Below, in pieces: positions 8,963 to 17,335 of a stretch of 64,000 bases of DNA. This stretch comes from CADCTP01 sp963849885 (GTDB lineage: Bacteria; Actinomycetota; Actinomycetes; Mycobacteriales; CADCTP01). Every line of letters begins with the position of its first letter. Positions within the stretch are counted from its first letter, which is position 1. The stretch covers positions 248,001 through 312,000 of the forward strand of contig CAWKIV010000020.1 of assembly GCA_963849885.1 (NCBI GenBank), in the 5' to 3' direction. Below the pieces are notes generated by a model. It had not been told where the DNA came from and did not search any database. It worked only from the letters and a program-made list of their open reading frames with translations. Position numbers and translations under genes: made by a program.

Positions 8963-10501
8963 TCAGAGCGAGAAGACCTCCAGCCCGATCAGGGGGCGCA
9001 GGCGGAGCTCGTTGTGGCCGTAGCCGGCGAACGCGCGGTGCAGGTCGCCGGTCAGCACGTTGCCCAGCGCGCCCATGACCATGGCCTGGTCCAGCGCCAG
9101 GTACGTCCGCGACACCGTCCCGGAGCGCACCGCGACCGCGTCGTAGAAGCCGCCGTCGCCGTACACCGGGAAGTCCCGGCGCAGCTTGGCCAGGTTGGCC
9201 AGCGCCGCCCGCGGCGCGTACGGCAGGGCCAGGAAGACCGCGTGCGGGGTCACCACCCCGTCCCCGTAGGTCGGGGTGGGGTTGGCGCCGGCCCGGCAGT
9301 CGCCGAAGCCGGCGTCGTAGTTCGTCCGCTCGGCGTCGGAGAAGTAGCCCTCCGGGTTCATCCCGACCGCGTCCACGCCGTACTCGCGGTAGCCGCCGCC
9401 GGGGGTCGACGACGGCGAGAAGCCCCAGTAGCCGTAGCCGGCCTCGCGCAGCCCGTGCTCGATCTGGGTGCGGACCGTCCGCGGGTGGTTGACCCGCCAG
9501 CTGCGCGGCCCCCACGCCGCCTCCGGCACGAAGAGGTCCGGCATCAGGGACTCGAACATGTCGCCGCCCCAGGACGGGACCAGCTGGATCCCGCGGTAGC
9601 GGTACGCCCCCTCGAAGACCGGGATGCCGAGGTAGGTCCGGGTCACCCCGACCGGCTGCTGCTCCTGCCAGGACCAGTCGCAGCTCGCCGGGAAGGTGCG
9701 CCAGGTCGCGAAGTACGCCGCCGGCGGGATCTGGCCGCGGGCGATGCCGAGGTAGAGCGCGATCCGGGCCTCGGTGACCGCGGTGTCGTACGAGTTGCAG
9801 GTGTACCAGACGTCCGGGCCGCGGCCGCGGTAGTTGCCGACCACCGCGCAGCCGGGCGGCGGGGCGTCCCAGAAGCCGCCGCGGTTGAGCCCGGCCGCCA
9901 CCCCCGGGCGGGCCGGCTCCGGGTTGTAGAAGAAGCCGAAGTCCATCGGCCCGAGCAGGGCGTCCGCCGGCCGGCGCAGCCGCGGCTCGGCCTCGGCCAC
10001 GATCATCAGCGCGGCGGCCAGCCAGCCGTTGTCCACACTGGACAGGAACGGGTAGATCTGCGAGCCGTCCACCGGCCAGGTGGTCAGCTTCGCCGCGGTC
10101 GCCTCGTCGTACCAGTTGTAGAACATCCCGCTGTCGGCGTGCCGCTCCATCCGGGCCAGCGTGCCCAGGGTCTGCCGGAGCCGCGCGTACGCCTCCCGGT
10201 CGCCGATGAGGCCGGTGTCCCGGGCGACCACCGTCGACCACAGGTAGCCGCCGATGTTCGTCGGCGAGGTGTAGCCGGACCGGACCGGCGCGCTGACCGG
10301 GCCGGTCATGTTGTCCGCGGGCAGCCCGGTGCCCGGGTCGGTGAGCGCCACCATCGACCGCCAGGTGTCCCGGGCGTAGCCCAGCAGCACGCCGCGGTCC
10401 CCGGTCGGCGTCGCCGCCGCCGGCCCGGCCGTCACCCCCAGCAGCGGGAGGACCAGCAGGGCGGGCAGGAGCACCGTGAGCGTCCGCTGTCGCACGCGCA
10501 T
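8963..10501 (-). CDS. secreted glucoamylase-like / DUF3131-type glycan-active protein
   Basis: 512 residues. A Sec signal peptide (MRVRQRTLTVLLPALLVL, with an AAA cleavage region near residue 30) is followed by an alpha/alpha-barrel type domain with SPTNIGGYLW, FYNWYD and SSVDNGWLAAALM, and a second half with SWGGDMFESLMP, YGYWGFSPSS and TPHAVFLAL. These match the glycoamylase-like/DUF3131 families, some of which are endo-beta-1,2-glucanases; acidic catalytic residues would be among the conserved Asp/Glu but I cannot assign them. GGAGGAG precedes the ATG. It lies 45 bases downstream of a ThuA lipoprotein gene and upstream of an MFS transporter, suggesting an extracellular glycan unit. Confidence 0.8.
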   Translation of the reverse strand: MRVRQRTLTVLLPALLVLPLLGVTAGPAAATPTGDRGVLLGYARDTWRSMVALTDPGTGLPADNMTGPVSAPVRSGYTSPTNIGGYLWSTVVARDTGLIGDREAYARLRQTLGTLARMERHADSGMFYNWYDEATAAKLTTWPVDGSQIYPFLSSVDNGWLAAALMIVAEAEPRLRRPADALLGPMDFGFFYNPEPARPGVAAGLNRGGFWDAPPPGCAVVGNYRGRGPDVWYTCNSYDTAVTEARIALYLGIARGQIPPAAYFATWRTFPASCDWSWQEQQPVGVTRTYLGIPVFEGAYRYRGIQLVPSWGGDMFESLMPDLFVPEAAWGPRSWRVNHPRTVRTQIEHGLREAGYGYWGFSPSSTPGGGYREYGVDAVGMNPEGYFSDAERTNYDAGFGDCRAGANPTPTYGDGVVTPHAVFLALPYAPRAALANLAKLRRDFPVYGDGGFYDAVAVRSGTVSRTYLALDQAMVMGALGNVLTGDLHRAFAGYGHNELRLRPLIGLEVFSL

Positions 10502-10546
10502 GGCCTCACGCTCCTCCGGCCGGCCGATCCGGACAAGGGGGCACGG

Positions 10547-11317
10547 TCAGGTTGCCGCCCCGCAGTCGCCCGGGACCCGGCCGGCCGCCCAGGCCAGGCC
10601 ACCGGCCAGCAGCCGGCGGAAGCCCGGGTCGGCGTACAGCTGCACGGGGTGGCCCAGCCCGGTGTAGAAGGACCGGCCGGGCCCGACCCGGTGGCACCAG
10701 ATGATCGGGTGGTCGGCGCCCATCCCGCCGCCCTTGTACGTGGACTCGTCCAGCCGGGCCAGCACCCGCACGCCGGCGGCCGGCGGGGCCCGGAAGTCGT
10801 ACGGCTCGTCGGTGATCCGCCACGCCGCCGGCAGGTGCGCGGTCGCCGGGTGGGCGCGGTCGACCACCCGGACGGTCAGCGGCTGCACCCGCGGGTGCCG
10901 GGCGAACCGGGCCCCGGCCAGCTCGCCGTAGAACGCCCAGTCGTACTCGGTGTCCGCGGCGGCGTGCACGCCCAGCCACCCGCCGCCGCCGCGCACGTAC
11001 GCCTCCAGCGCGCCCTGCTGGTCGGCGTCGAGCACGTCGCCGGTGGTGTTGAGGAAGACCACCGCCGCGTACCGGGTCAGCGGGCCGGCGGTGAACACCC
11101 CCGGGTCCTCGGTGGCGGTGACCGGCAGCCCGCCGGCGAGCTCGCGGACGGCCTGGATCCCGGCCGGGATCGAGTCGTGCCGGAAGCCGGCGGTCCGGGA
11201 GAACACCAGCACCCCGCCGGCGGCCGAGGGGGTCGGCTCCGGGGCCGTCTCCGGGCCGGCGCCGCAACCGGCGGCGAGCAGCGCCACACCGACCATCGTG
11301 AGCCGGGGCCATCTCAT
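10547..11317 (-). CDS. ThuA-domain lipoprotein
   Basis: 256 residues. Lipobox LLAAGC near residue 18, then a single ThuA (class I glutamine amidotransferase-like) domain: VLVFSRTAGFRHDSIPAGI, FLNTTGDVLD, YVRGGGGWLGVHAAADTEY, HPATAHLP, GRSFYTGLGH. ThuA-type proteins act in trehalose/3-keto-sugar catabolism in rhizobia and are often secreted in actinomycetes. AGGGGAAGA precedes the ATG. First gene of a probable minus-strand operon with the glucoamylase-like protein and MFS; divergent from the DUF3352 gene. About 60 percent of the domain reads like that of the larger ThuA protein at 12759-14486. Confidence 0.88.
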   Translation of the reverse strand: MRWPRLTMVGVALLAAGCGAGPETAPEPTPSAAGGVLVFSRTAGFRHDSIPAGIQAVRELAGGLPVTATEDPGVFTAGPLTRYAAVVFLNTTGDVLDADQQGALEAYVRGGGGWLGVHAAADTEYDWAFYGELAGARFARHPRVQPLTVRVVDRAHPATAHLPAAWRITDEPYDFRAPPAAGVRVLARLDESTYKGGGMGADHPIIWCHRVGPGRSFYTGLGHPVQLYADPGFRRLLAGGLAWAAGRVPGDCGAAT

Positions 11318-11451
11318 GGCCGGGATTCTTCCCCTGTCGGTGCCGTCGTAGCCCTACACTCACCGGGCCAAAAGGTGCTTAGCGGATCATTCGGACAGGG
11401 TGGAGCGCCTACCACCGCCGCCCTGCGTCCGGCCTGTCCGGCGGCGGCGCC

Positions 11452-12713
11452 GTGCTGGCGGCCCGGATCCCGGCCGACGCCGTCGGCTACCTCGAGGTCA
11501 ACCTGGACCCGCCGGCCGGGCAGAAGGTCGCGGCCATCCGGTTCCTGCGCCGGTTCCCGGACGCGAAGGTCGGCAGCGAGGACGGCAGCCTGGTCGAGAG
11601 CGTGATCGAGCCGCTGATCGGCGACCTGGCCGACCGGCAGCGCTTCGCCGAGCACGTCCGGCCCTGGCTGGGCCAGCACGTCGCGGTCGCGCTCGACCCG
11701 CAGGAGGGCAAGGCGCAGGTGGTCGTCGTGGCCGGGACCGAGGACGAGGCGGCGACCCGGGCCGGGCTGGACACCCTCAACGCCGCGGAGCCGGACGAGG
11801 ACGACCGGATCCGGTACGCGATCGCCGACGGGGTCGCCTACCTGGCCCGCACCCAGCCGGCCGCGGACACCGCGGCCCGGGACGCGCCGCCGCCGCGCTC
11901 AGCACCAACGACACGTTCACCTCCGACGTCGCCCGGGTCGGCGACGAGGGGATCGTGACCTTCTGGTCGGACAGCGACGCCGCGGCCCGGCTCGGCGGCA
12001 CCGGCCGCACCGGTCAGGGCCGGGCGGCCGGCAGCCTGCGGTTCTCCGACACCACCGCCGACCTCCGGGTCCGCACGTTCGGCAACCCGGCCCGGACCGG
12101 CGCCGAGCTGGTCGGCCCGCGGCTGCGCCGGCTGCCCGCGGACACCGCCGCCGCGCTCGGCATGTCCGGCGGCGACCAGCTGGTCCGGTCGGTGTACGAC
12201 CAGCTCGCGAAGGCGGGGTTCACCCGGTCGCTGACCCGCGCCCAGGACGAGCTCGGGCTGCGGCTGCCGGACGACCTCGCCGCGCTGGTCGGGTCGAGCA
12301 CGGTGATAGCGGTCGGCGGCACCGCGGACCAGCTGGACCTCGGCCTGGTCACCACGACCTCGGACCCGGACGCCGCGCGCCGGGCGGCCGAGCGGATCCT
12401 CACCAAGACCGACGCCGGGGCCGGCGTCACCGCCCGCACCGGGCCGGACGGGACCGTGCTGGCCAGCTCGGGGGAGTACGCGGACAAGCTCGGCGCCGCC
12501 GGGACGCTCGGCGAGCAGGAGCAGTTCCGGGCCGCGCTGCCGGACCTGGCCACCGCGCAGGTGGCCGTCTACGTCGACGTGCAGCGCACGGACGTGCTCA
12601 CCGGCGAGGAGCTGCCGGACGGCGCCCGGACGCTGCGCTCGGTCGGCTTCACCGCGGCCAGCTCCGGCACGGAGACCGCGATGCGGCTGCGGGTGGTCGT
12701 CGGCGACTCCTGA
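11452..12713 (+). CDS. DUF3352 domain protein (frameshifted, N-terminus missing)
   Basis: The segment from VLAARIPADAVGYLEVNLDPPAGQK and the later part (STNDTFTSDVARVGDEGIVTFW and on to LRVVVGDS) belong to DUF3352, an actinobacterial family of unknown function usually anchored by one N-terminal membrane helix after a Pro-rich cytoplasmic tail. Here the frame changes at about 11885 in a GC repeat (one missing G restores D-A-A-A-A-A-L-S). Upstream, the same frame reads only W-S-A-Y...SGGGA back to a TAG at 11380, so the usual tail and helix are absent. Either the N-terminus was lost or sequence is missing. The start given, GTG 11452, is only a formal choice. Confidence 0.7.
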
Positions 12714-12719
12714 CCGCGG

Positions 12720-12749
12720 CCCGGGGCCGGTCGACCGGCCGGCCCCGGG
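12720..12749. terminator. bidirectional terminator-like hairpin
   Basis: Perfect 11-base stem (CCCGGGGCCGG / CCGGCCCCGGG) with an 8-base loop between the convergent DUF3352 and ThuA/ricin genes; no U-tract. Confidence 0.55.
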
Positions 12750-12758
12750 CGACGCGGC

Positions 12759-13130
12759 TCAGGCCGGCAGCCGCCAGCGCTGGTTGGCGCCGGTGTGGCA
12801 GGTCCACAGGTGCACGTCCTGACCGTCGGCCGGGTTGTTGGCCGACACGTCCAGGCACTTGCCGGACTGCGGGTTGCGGACGGTCTGGTCGGTCTGCGGC
12901 ACCCAGTTCTGCGCGCCGGTGCCGTTGCAGGTCCAGAGCTGGATCTTGGTCCCGTCGGCCGAGCCGCCGCCGGAGACGTCCAGGCACTTGCCCAGCGCCC
13001 GCAGCGTCTGCCCGGACCTCGTCCAGGTCTGGGCGCCGGAGCCGTTGCAGGTCCAGATCTGGATCTGGGTGCCGTCGGCGGTGGCGCCGCCGGAGACGTC
13101 CAGGCACTTGCCGGCCAGCCCGACGATCGG
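12759..13130 (-). repeat. ricin-module repeat, copy 1
   Basis: The DNA for the beta-trefoil domain here is very similar to 14516-14890 on the same strand, with long stretches identical or differing only by scattered bases. The encoded modules differ at few residues (for example NGSGAQ/NGTAAQ and VPQTDQ/VQNADQ). Recent duplication or gene conversion is likely. Confidence 0.75.
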
Positions 13131-14486
13131 CCCGGTGCCGGTCGGCGGCGGGCCGCCCAGCTCCTTCACCCGCACGTTGCGGAAGCGGACGTCGTCGCCG
13201 GTGCCGTGGTTCTGCAGGCCGACGTGGCCCTGCACCAGCGAGCGGGCCGGGTCGGTGTTGGTGAAGTCGTTGATCCGCACCCCGTTGAGGAAGACCTGCA
13301 GCCGCTCGCCCTCGACCAGGATCTCGAACGTGTTCCACTCGCCCGGCGGGTTGAGCGCGGCGTCCCGGGCGGCCAGGTCGGCGGACCTGAAGCCGTACAC
13401 CGAGCCGGTCGTCCGGTCCGGGGTGTCGGTGGCGTCGATCTGGATCTCGTAGCCGTTGTTCACCGCCGACCACGGGTCGGACGAGGCCGGGAAGCCGACG
13501 AAGACGCCGGAGTTGTCGTCGCCGAGCACCGACCAGTCCAGCTTCAGCGAGTACGACCGCAGCTCGCGGGCGGAATACCAGAGCATGCCGAGGCCGCCGA
13601 CCGTGGTCAGCGTGCTGTCGGTGTTGGTGAACGAGCCCGGGCCGGCCTGCGACCAGCCGGTGGTCGAGCCGTCGTAGAGCGCGGTGTAGCCGGTCTCCGG
13701 CCGGCAGTCGGCCTTGGCCCGGCCGGCCGCGTACCGGATGCCGCCGAGCAGCACCCGCCGGAACGCCTGGTCCGCGTACGACTCCTGGGTGTGGCCCATG
13801 CCGGTGTAGAAGGACCGGCCGCCCTGCAGGGTCTTGCACCAGGTGATCGGGTGGTCGGCGCCCATGCCGCCGCCCGAGTAGGTCGACTCGTCCAGGGTGG
13901 CCAGCACCCGGGCCGTGGACCGCGGGTTGGTGCGGTAGTTGTAGTGCTCGTCGGTGCGGGTCCAGGTCCGGCCCAGGTGCGCGGTCGCCGGGTGGGCCCG
14001 GTTCTCCACCCGGACGGTGGCCGGCTGGATCGCCGGGTGCGAGGCGAACCAGGCCCCGACCAGCTCGCCGTAGAACGGCCAGCCGTACTCGGTGTCCGCG
14101 GCCGCGTGCACGCCGACGAAGCCGCCGCCGCCGCGGACGTACGCCTCGAAGGCGCTCTGCTGGGTGGCGTTGAGCACGTCCCCGGTGGTGCTGAGGAAGA
14201 CCACCGCCTCGAACCGGGCCAGGTTGGCCGCGGTGAACTGGGCCGCGTCCTCGGTCGCGGTCACGGTGAACGAGTTGGCCGCGCCGAGGTCGCGGACCGC
14301 CTGGATCCCGGCCGGGATCGAGTCGTGCCGGAAGCCGGCGGTCTTGGAGAAGACCAGCACGTCGTACGGGGCGTCGGCGACTGTCGATCCAGTCGCCGTG
14401 CCGGTGGCCGGACCGGAGCCGACGCAGGCGGCGGTGAGCAGCACCGCCACCGCGAGCGGTCGGAGCGAACGCGAGCGTCGCGTCAT
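12759..14486 (-). CDS. secreted ThuA / 3-keto-disaccharide hydrolase / ricin-lectin protein
   Basis: 575 residues, exported; a hydrophobic N-terminus ends LLTAACVG (lipobox-like). Domains in order: ThuA (about 35-250; TAGFRHDSIPAGIQA, GVHAAADTEYGW, HPATAHLGRTW), a 3-keto-disaccharide hydrolase/DUF1080 beta-sandwich (about 265-440; LYDGSTTGWSQ, SGVFVGFP, NGYEIQIDATD, VGLQNHG), and a ricin-type beta-trefoil (about 450-575) with three repeats of GKCLDVSGG...QIQ/QLWTCNGTGAQ.W. Such proteins are thought to cleave oxidised sugars or glycosides while bound to polysaccharide. GGGAAGGA precedes the ATG at 14486. The ricin module is almost identical to that of the next gene upstream, 29 bases away. Confidence 0.88.
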   Translation of the reverse strand: MTRRSRSLRPLAVAVLLTAACVGSGPATGTATGSTVADAPYDVLVFSKTAGFRHDSIPAGIQAVRDLGAANSFTVTATEDAAQFTAANLARFEAVVFLSTTGDVLNATQQSAFEAYVRGGGGFVGVHAAADTEYGWPFYGELVGAWFASHPAIQPATVRVENRAHPATAHLGRTWTRTDEHYNYRTNPRSTARVLATLDESTYSGGGMGADHPITWCKTLQGGRSFYTGMGHTQESYADQAFRRVLLGGIRYAAGRAKADCRPETGYTALYDGSTTGWSQAGPGSFTNTDSTLTTVGGLGMLWYSARELRSYSLKLDWSVLGDDNSGVFVGFPASSDPWSAVNNGYEIQIDATDTPDRTTGSVYGFRSADLAARDAALNPPGEWNTFEILVEGERLQVFLNGVRINDFTNTDPARSLVQGHVGLQNHGTGDDVRFRNVRVKELGGPPPTGTGPIVGLAGKCLDVSGGATADGTQIQIWTCNGSGAQTWTRSGQTLRALGKCLDVSGGGSADGTKIQLWTCNGTGAQNWVPQTDQTVRNPQSGKCLDVSANNPADGQDVHLWTCHTGANQRWRLPA

Positions 14487-14515
14487 GACACTGTCCTTCC
14501 CGGAATCGCGAGCCG

Positions 14516-14890
14516 TCAGACCGGCAGGGTCCAGCGCTGGTTGGCGCCGGTGTGGCAGGTCCACAGGTGGACGTCCTGGCCGTCGGCCGGGTTGTTGCCG
14601 GAGACGTCGAGGCACTTGCCGGACTGCGGGTTGCGGACGGTCTGGTCGGCGTTCTGCACCCAGTTCTGGGCGCCGGTGCCGTTGCAGGTCCAGAGCTGGA
14701 TCCTGGTGCCGTCGGCGGAGCCGCCGCCGGAGACGTCCAGGCACTTGCCGAGCGCCCGCAGCGTCTGCCCGGACCTCGTCCAGGTCTGGGCCGCGGTGCC
14801 GTTGCAGCCGTAGATCTGGATCTGGGTGCCGTCGGCGGTGGCGCCCCCGTCGACGTCCAGGCACTTGCCGCCCAGCCCGACGATCGGCCC
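14516..14890 (-). repeat. ricin-module repeat, copy 2
   Basis: Partner of the repeat at 12759-13130. Copy 2 ends the truncated PKD/CBM protein. Two near-identical modules under 1.5 kb apart are also a place where assembly or recombination could go wrong. Confidence 0.75.
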
Positions 14891-15845
14891 GCTGCCGGTC
14901 CCGCCGCCGGTGGCGAGGGTGAAGGAGTCGACGTCGAAGAGCGAGCCGGCGCCGCCGGCGAAGACCAGCACCAGCGAGGTGGTCGCCGCCGGCCCGCGGG
15001 CCAGCGTGGTGCTGACGTTGACGAAGGTCTCCCAGCCGCCGGTGACCGGCACGGTCAGGGTGCCGAGCAGGGTGCCGGTGGCCGAGCCGGCGCGGACCTG
15101 GATGGTGCCGCCGGTGCCGGCCGAGGAGACCCGGGCGGTGATCCCGGTGACGTGTCCAGCCGGTACGGGGTCAGCGCGACCCAGTCGCCGTTCTCGATGT
15201 GGCCGACCGTGCGGCCGCCCTCGGCGCCGGCGTGGTCGACCACCTGGATGCCGGCCTGGCTGGAGTAGTGCTCGGCCTGCCGGTGCCGCGGCTGCAGCTT
15301 CACCTGCGCGGCGCCGATCAGCCCGCCGTTGTCGGTGTACTTGGCGTCGAAGATCGCGAAGATGTTGGCCGCGTCGTCGTGCTCGCCGTCGGTCGGCACC
15401 GTGATCGAGCCCGAGCAGCCGGTCGTCGAGGTGATCTGGTGCCCGTGCTGGTCGTGCCCGAGCACGTACGTCATCGTCACCCGGCCGCAGGCGATCGTGC
15501 CGTCCTCCGGGTCGGTGACGCTCACGGTGAAGGGGATCGTGTCGCCGAAGGAGAACGGCCGGCCGTTCGGCGGGAGCGTGATGGTGACCGTGGGCGCGGT
15601 GTTGCCGACCGAGATCCGGACGCCGGCGGTCCGGTCGCGCCGGCCGGGTCCCGCACGGTCAGCGTGGCGTTGTACGTGCCGTTGCTGCTGTAGGTCTTGG
15701 TCGGGTTGGCCGCCGTGGACGAGGTGCCGTCGCCGAAGGCCCAGGAGTAGGTGAGCGCGCCGCCCTCCGGGTCGGACGAGCCGGCCGAGGAGAAGGTGAC
15801 GGTCAGCGGGGCCGCGGCGGCGAGGCGGAGGAGTCGGGGATGCAT
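14516..15845 (-). pseudogene. PKD / CBM6-like / ricin secreted protein, truncated and frameshifted
   Basis: Read from the ATG at 15845: a short MHPRLLRLAAAA stretch runs straight into the middle of a PKD domain (PLTVTFSSAGSSDPEG, YSWAFGDGTSS, YNATLTV), then after a frame change near 15640 GVRISVGNTAPTVTITLP and a domain with TMTYVLGHDQHGH, HYSSQAGIQVVDHAGAEGG (CBM6-like), and after another change near 15150 a beta-sandwich end (GGWETFVNVST) and a ricin trefoil (to QRWTLPV). In actinomycetes these C-terminal modules usually follow ThuA and/or PQQ sugar-dehydrogenase domains, which are missing. It looks as if signal-peptide codons were joined to the PKD by an internal deletion, in the genome or in the assembly. 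Confidence 0.65.
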
Positions 15846-15853
15846 GGCGGCAC

Positions 15854-15874
15854 CGACCGTTGTCCCGACGGTCG
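15854..15874. promoter_or_regulatory. 7-7-7 inverted repeat upstream of PKD protein
   Basis: CGACCGT-N7-ACGGTCG, a perfect dyad, begins nine bases upstream of the ATG at 15845. It could be an operator for the truncated gene or its divergent MFS neighbour. The sequence is unlike the HAIR repeat near lon, though the geometry is the same. Confidence 0.35.
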
Positions 15875-15991
15875 ATGTAGTGTCGCTGCCGGAACGCGGT
15901 CGCGCGGTCGACCCCGCTACGCCGGACGGGTGGCCCGGCCGGCGGCCGGCGCCGGCGGAACAAGCCGGCCGCCGCGGGCGCTCGACCGGGC

Positions 15992-17335
15992 ATGGTCACC
16001 ACGGCCCGGCCGCCGCGGCTGCGGCGGCCGCACCTCGCCTGGGTCGTCGCCGGCGTCACCTTCGTGACGCTGCTCGGCGCGTCCGGCTTCCGGTCCGCGC
16101 CCGGGGTGCTGATCGTGCCGCTGGAGGAGGAGTTCGGCTGGAGCCGGACCGTCATCTCCGCGGCCGTCTCGGTCAACCTGGTGCTCTTCGGGCTGGTCGG
16201 CCCGTTCGCCGCGGCCGCGATGAACCGCTTCGGCCTGCGCCGGGTCGTGCTGGCCGCGCTCGGCCTGGTCGCGCTCGGCTCCGGGCTGACCGTGTGGATG
16301 ACCGCCGCCTGGCAGCTGGTGCTGCTGTGGGGGGTCGTGGTCGGGATCGGCACCGGCGCGATGGCCGGCGTGCTCGCCGCCACCGTGGCCACCCGCTGGT
16401 TCGTGCACCGGCGCGGGCTGGTGGTCGGCGCGCTCACCGCCGCCGGCGCCACCGGCCAGCTGGTCTTCCTGCCCGCCCTGGCCGCGCTCGCCGACGGGCC
16501 GGGCTGGCGCTGGTCCGCGGTCGCGGTGACCGCCGGCGCGCTGCTGGTGGTGCCGCTGGTGGTCGCCTTCCTGCGCGACTCACCCGCCGCCGTGGGCCTC
16601 CGCCCGTACGGGGCGTCGCCGGACACCCCGATCGCGCCGCCGCCGACCCGGGCCAACCCGGTCGGCACCGCGCTGGCCGCGCTCCGGGACGCCAGCCGGA
16701 CCGGCGCCTTCTGGCTGCTGGCCGGCAGCTTCGCCATCTGCGGCGCGACCACCAACGGGCTGATCGGCACCCACCTCATCCCGGCCGCGCACGACCACGG
16801 CATCCCCGGCACCACCGCGGCCGGCCTGCTCGCCCTGGTGGGCATCTTCGACATCGCCGGCACGCTCGCCTCCGGCTGGCTCACCGACCGGGTCGACCCG
16901 CGCCGGCTGCTGCTCTGGTACTACGGGCTGCGCGGCGTCTCGCTGCTCGTGCTGGCGCCCGCGCTGGCCGACGGCGGCCTCGGCCTGGTCGGCTTCGTGG
17001 TGGTCTACGGGCTGGACTGGGTGGCCACCGTGCCGCCCACGGTCGCGCTGTGCAACCAGGTCTACGGCGAGCGCGGGCCGGTGGTCTTCGGCTGGGTCTT
17101 CGCCTCCCACCAGGTCGGCGCCGCGCTGGCCGCGTCGGCCGCCGGCTACGCGCGCAGCGCGCTCGGCGACTACCTGGTCGCGTTCCTGGCCGCGGCCGCC
17201 CTGTGCGCGGTCGCCGCGCTGATCACCCAGCTGGTGCCGGGCGCGCCCGCTTCGCCGCCAGCAGGCTCTGGTCCGCCGCCCAGAAGAGGGTGGTCGAGGT
17301 ATCGGCCGGCCGCAGCTCGGCCAGCCCCGCGGTGA
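15992..17335 (+). CDS. MFS transporter (monocarboxylate/oxalate-like)
   Basis: Up to 447 residues, 12 hydrophobic segments. WVVAGVTFVTLLGASGFRS, LEEEFGWSRTVISAAVSVNL and MNRFGLRRVV resemble the monocarboxylate/oxalate-formate branch of the MFS. Substrate is unknown. The last 38 codons (PASPPAGSG...PAPR) lie opposite the end of the GGDEF gene and read like antisense of it, so the true stop is probably near 17240 and lost to an indel or deletion. No clear Shine-Dalgarno sequence at the ATG. Confidence 0.8.
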   Translation: MVTTARPPRLRRPHLAWVVAGVTFVTLLGASGFRSAPGVLIVPLEEEFGWSRTVISAAVSVNLVLFGLVGPFAAAAMNRFGLRRVVLAALGLVALGSGLTVWMTAAWQLVLLWGVVVGIGTGAMAGVLAATVATRWFVHRRGLVVGALTAAGATGQLVFLPALAALADGPGWRWSAVAVTAGALLVVPLVVAFLRDSPAAVGLRPYGASPDTPIAPPPTRANPVGTALAALRDASRTGAFWLLAGSFAICGATTNGLIGTHLIPAAHDHGIPGTTAAGLLALVGIFDIAGTLASGWLTDRVDPRRLLLWYYGLRGVSLLVLAPALADGGLGLVGFVVVYGLDWVATVPPTVALCNQVYGERGPVVFGWVFASHQVGAALAASAAGYARSALGDYLVAFLAAAALCAVAALITQLVPGAPASPPAGSGPPPRRGWSRYRPAAARPAPR

